This document shows positions 5,030-6,811 of a stretch of 6,811 nucleotides of DNA, piece by piece. Positions within the stretch are counted from its first letter, which is position 1, and every line of letters begins with the position of its first letter. The DNA lies in the NCBI GenBank assembly GCA_028290125.1, contig JAQGKM010000242.1:1-6811 (forward strand). Direction: 5' to 3'. Under the pieces are notes generated by a model. That model was given only the letters and a program-made list of their open reading frames with translations, made no database searches and was not told the DNA's origin. Position numbers and translations under genes: made by a program. Origin of the DNA: Hyphomicrobiales bacterium. GTDB taxonomy: Bacteria; Pseudomonadota; Alphaproteobacteria; Rhizobiales; Beijerinckiaceae.

Positions 5030-6811
5030 TCACTCCCTCACAAAGATCATCGTCGCCAGCGGCGGCAGCGTCAGGCAGACGCTGTTGGCAAAGCCGTGGC
5101 TTTCACGTGCGCTCGACTCCACGCCGCCCATGTTGCCGCGGTTCGAGCCGCCGTAGATCGCCGCATCCGTGTTGACGGCCTCGCGCCAGAAGCCCGCCTC
5201 CGGAACGCCGAGGCAATAGTTGGCGTGCGGGATCGGCGTGAAGTTGCACACGACGATCGCCGCCGGGGCGCCGTCATCCCCGAAGCGCGCGAAAGCCAGA
5301 ACGCTGTTCTGCGCATCGTCCGCCACCAGCCACCGGAATCCCGACGCCTCGCAATCGCGCTCGTGCAATGCCGGTACGTCCCGGTACGCGCGATTGAGAT
5401 CGCCGACCAGCCTGTGCATGCCTGCGTGCATCGGATCGTCGAGCAAATGCCAGTCAAGCGAGCGGTCGTGATTCCACTCCCGCTCCTGCGCAATCTCGCC
5501 GCCCATGAACAACAGCTTCTTGCCGGGGTGTCCCCACATGAAGCCGAAATAGGCGCGCAGGTTGGCGAACTTCTGCCAGCGGTCGCCCGGCATCTTGTTG
5601 ATCAGCGATCCCTTGCCGTGCACCACTTCGTCATGCGACAGCGGCAGCACGAAATTCTCGCTGAACGCGTAAAGCAGGCCGAACGTGAGTTCGTGATGAT
5701 GCCACGCGCGGTAGAGCGGATCCTTCGACATGTAGCTGAGCGTGTCGTGCATCCAGCCCATGTTCCATTTGAAGCCGAAGCCGAGGCCGCCGAGGTAGGT
5801 CGGCTGCGAGACCCCGGGCCAGGCGGTCGACTCTTCCGCAATGGTGACGACGCCCGGCCGCGCCGCATAGGCGACTTCGTTCATGCGGCGCAGGAACGCG
5901 ATGGCCTCGAGGTTCTGGTTGCCGCCAAACTGGTTCGGCACCCATTCGCCATGCTTGCGCGAATAATCGAGATACAGCATGGACGCGACCGCATCGACGC
6001 GAATGCCGTCGAGATGGAAACGCGTCAGCCAGTAACGCGCATTGGCGACAAGGAAACTCGACACTTCCTCGCGGCCGAAATTGTAGATGTACGTGCCCCA
6101 GTCCTGATGAAAGCCCTGACGCGGATCCGCATGCTCGTACAGATGCGTGCCGTCGAAATTGCCGAGCCCATGCGGATCGTTCGGGAAATGCGCCGGCACC
6201 CAATCGAGAATGACGCCAATGCCGGCGCGATGCGCGGTATCGACGAAGAACGCGAAATCATCCGGTGTGCCGAAGCGGCTCGTCGGCGCAAAGAGACCGA
6301 CAGGCTGATAGCCCCACGAGCCGTCGAATGGATATTCGGTGATTGGCAACAGTTCGATGTGGGTGAAGCCCAGCCCCTGAACATAGGGCACCAGACGCTC
6401 CGCCATTTCACGGTAGGTGAGATAGCGATCGCCGTCCTCGACGACGCGCGCCCATGAACCCAGATGACATTCGTAGACCGACATCGGCGCACGGCGTGGA
6501 TCGCCCTGCCCGGCCTTGGCGATCCATTCGTCATCGGACCATTGCGCATCCGGCGGACCGAGCAGGATCGAGGCGGTGGCGGGCGGATGCTCGGCCGCAA
6601 AGGCGACCGGATCGGCCTTCAGCGGCACAAGATGGCCGCCGCCATCGACGATCTCGTATTTGTAATGCGCTTCGCGCGCGACGCCCGGGATGAAGATCTC
6701 CCACACGCCCGCCTCGTGACGCAGCCGCATCGGATGACGCCGTCCGTCCCACATGTTGAAATCGCCGACGACGCTGACGCGCCGCGCGCTCGCAGCCCAG
6801 ACTGCGAAGAA
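5030..6811 (-). CDS. glgB: 1,4-alpha-glucan (glycogen) branching enzyme, 5' end cut off by window
   Basis: Transfers short alpha-1,4-glucan segments to form alpha-1,6 branches in glycogen, a cytosolic GH13 enzyme. In view are 593 residues starting FFAVWAASARRV; E. coli GlgB is about 728, so roughly the first 130-140 residues are missing. The visible part begins inside the CBM48 domain (GDFNMWDGRR, about 16-25). The four GH13 regions are intact, numbered from the first visible residue: DWVPAH (203-208), DGIRVDAV with nucleophile Asp273 (268-275), IAEEST with acid/base Glu326, and LSHDEV with Asp394. The C-terminal beta domain carries YGGSNRGN (553-560) and the protein ends TMIFVRE. The frame continues unbroken to the window edge, so the internal ATG at 6754 is not the start. 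No glgC, glgA or glgP follows downstream, so glgB is the last gene of its transcript; any partners would lie upstream. Identification is very secure. Confidence 0.96.
   Translation of the reverse strand, partial: FFAVWAASARRVSVVGDFNMWDGRRHPMRLRHEAGVWEIFIPGVAREAHYKYEIVDGGGHLVPLKADPVAFAAEHPPATASILLGPPDAQWSDDEWIAKAGQGDPRRAPMSVYECHLGSWARVVEDGDRYLTYREMAERLVPYVQGLGFTHIELLPITEYPFDGSWGYQPVGLFAPTSRFGTPDDFAFFVDTAHRAGIGVILDWVPAHFPNDPHGLGNFDGTHLYEHADPRQGFHQDWGTYIYNFGREEVSSFLVANARYWLTRFHLDGIRVDAVASMLYLDYSRKHGEWVPNQFGGNQNLEAIAFLRRMNEVAYAARPGVVTIAEESTAWPGVSQPTYLGGLGFGFKWNMGWMHDTLSYMSKDPLYRAWHHHELTFGLLYAFSENFVLPLSHDEVVHGKGSLINKMPGDRWQKFANLRAYFGFMWGHPGKKLLFMGGEIAQEREWNHDRSLDWHLLDDPMHAGMHRLVGDLNRAYRDVPALHERDCEASGFRWLVADDAQNSVLAFARFGDDGAPAAIVVCNFTPIPHANYCLGVPEAGFWREAVNTDAAIYGGSNRGNMGGVESSARESHGFANSVCLTLPPLATMIFVRE

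Noticed and set aside
5096..6457. Open frame of 453 codons on the plus strand opposite glgB.
   Set aside because: Despite its length it mirrors glgB codon by codon, and its composition is typical of reverse-strand noise in high-GC genes.

Overview
The window looks like ordinary chromosomal DNA from a GC-rich alphaproteobacterium, probably of the order Hyphomicrobiales (Rhizobiales). The reasons are the strong G/C bias at third codon positions, GC-rich hairpin terminators with poor T tracts, and a dispersed inverted repeat of a type I recall from Bradyrhizobium-like genomes. The lineage is inference. Five genes are supported and two run off the window. I see no phage, transposon, CRISPR array, tRNA or rRNA.

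Layout from left to right: the 5' two-fifths of an NADP-type malic enzyme gene (maeB, minus strand, 1-963). Upstream of it, 13 bases away on the same strand, is a LuxR/NarL-type regulator with a degenerate receiver-like N-terminus (977-1753). A 229-base gap follows, holding a sigma-54-like promoter pointing at the regulator, the serA terminator and a perfect palindrome. Then comes D-3-phosphoglycerate dehydrogenase with a C-terminal ACT domain (serA, minus, 1983-3236). A 286-base divergent promoter and leader region precedes an RhlE-like DEAD-box RNA helicase (plus, 3523-4860, TTG start). A strong hairpin and a long inverted repeat fill the convergent gap. The last gene is the 3' part of the glycogen branching enzyme gene (glgB, minus, 5030 to the window end).

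Most genes are housekeeping: serine synthesis, RNA remodelling and glycogen branching. The most interesting part is the regulator-malic enzyme pair. Its upstream region carries a close match to the -24/-12 promoter of sigma-54. About 150 bases upstream of the predicted transcription start is a GTCCGG-AAAT-CCGGAC palindrome that resembles, from memory, the binding sites of the C4-dicarboxylate activator DctD. If both are real, malate-to-pyruvate conversion would be tied to an activator-dependent, possibly C4-dicarboxylate-responsive circuit with a pseudo-receiver regulator in the same transcript. This is a hypothesis from sequence reading only. The rhlE leader, about 200 bases and rich in hairpins, is the second region worth attention.
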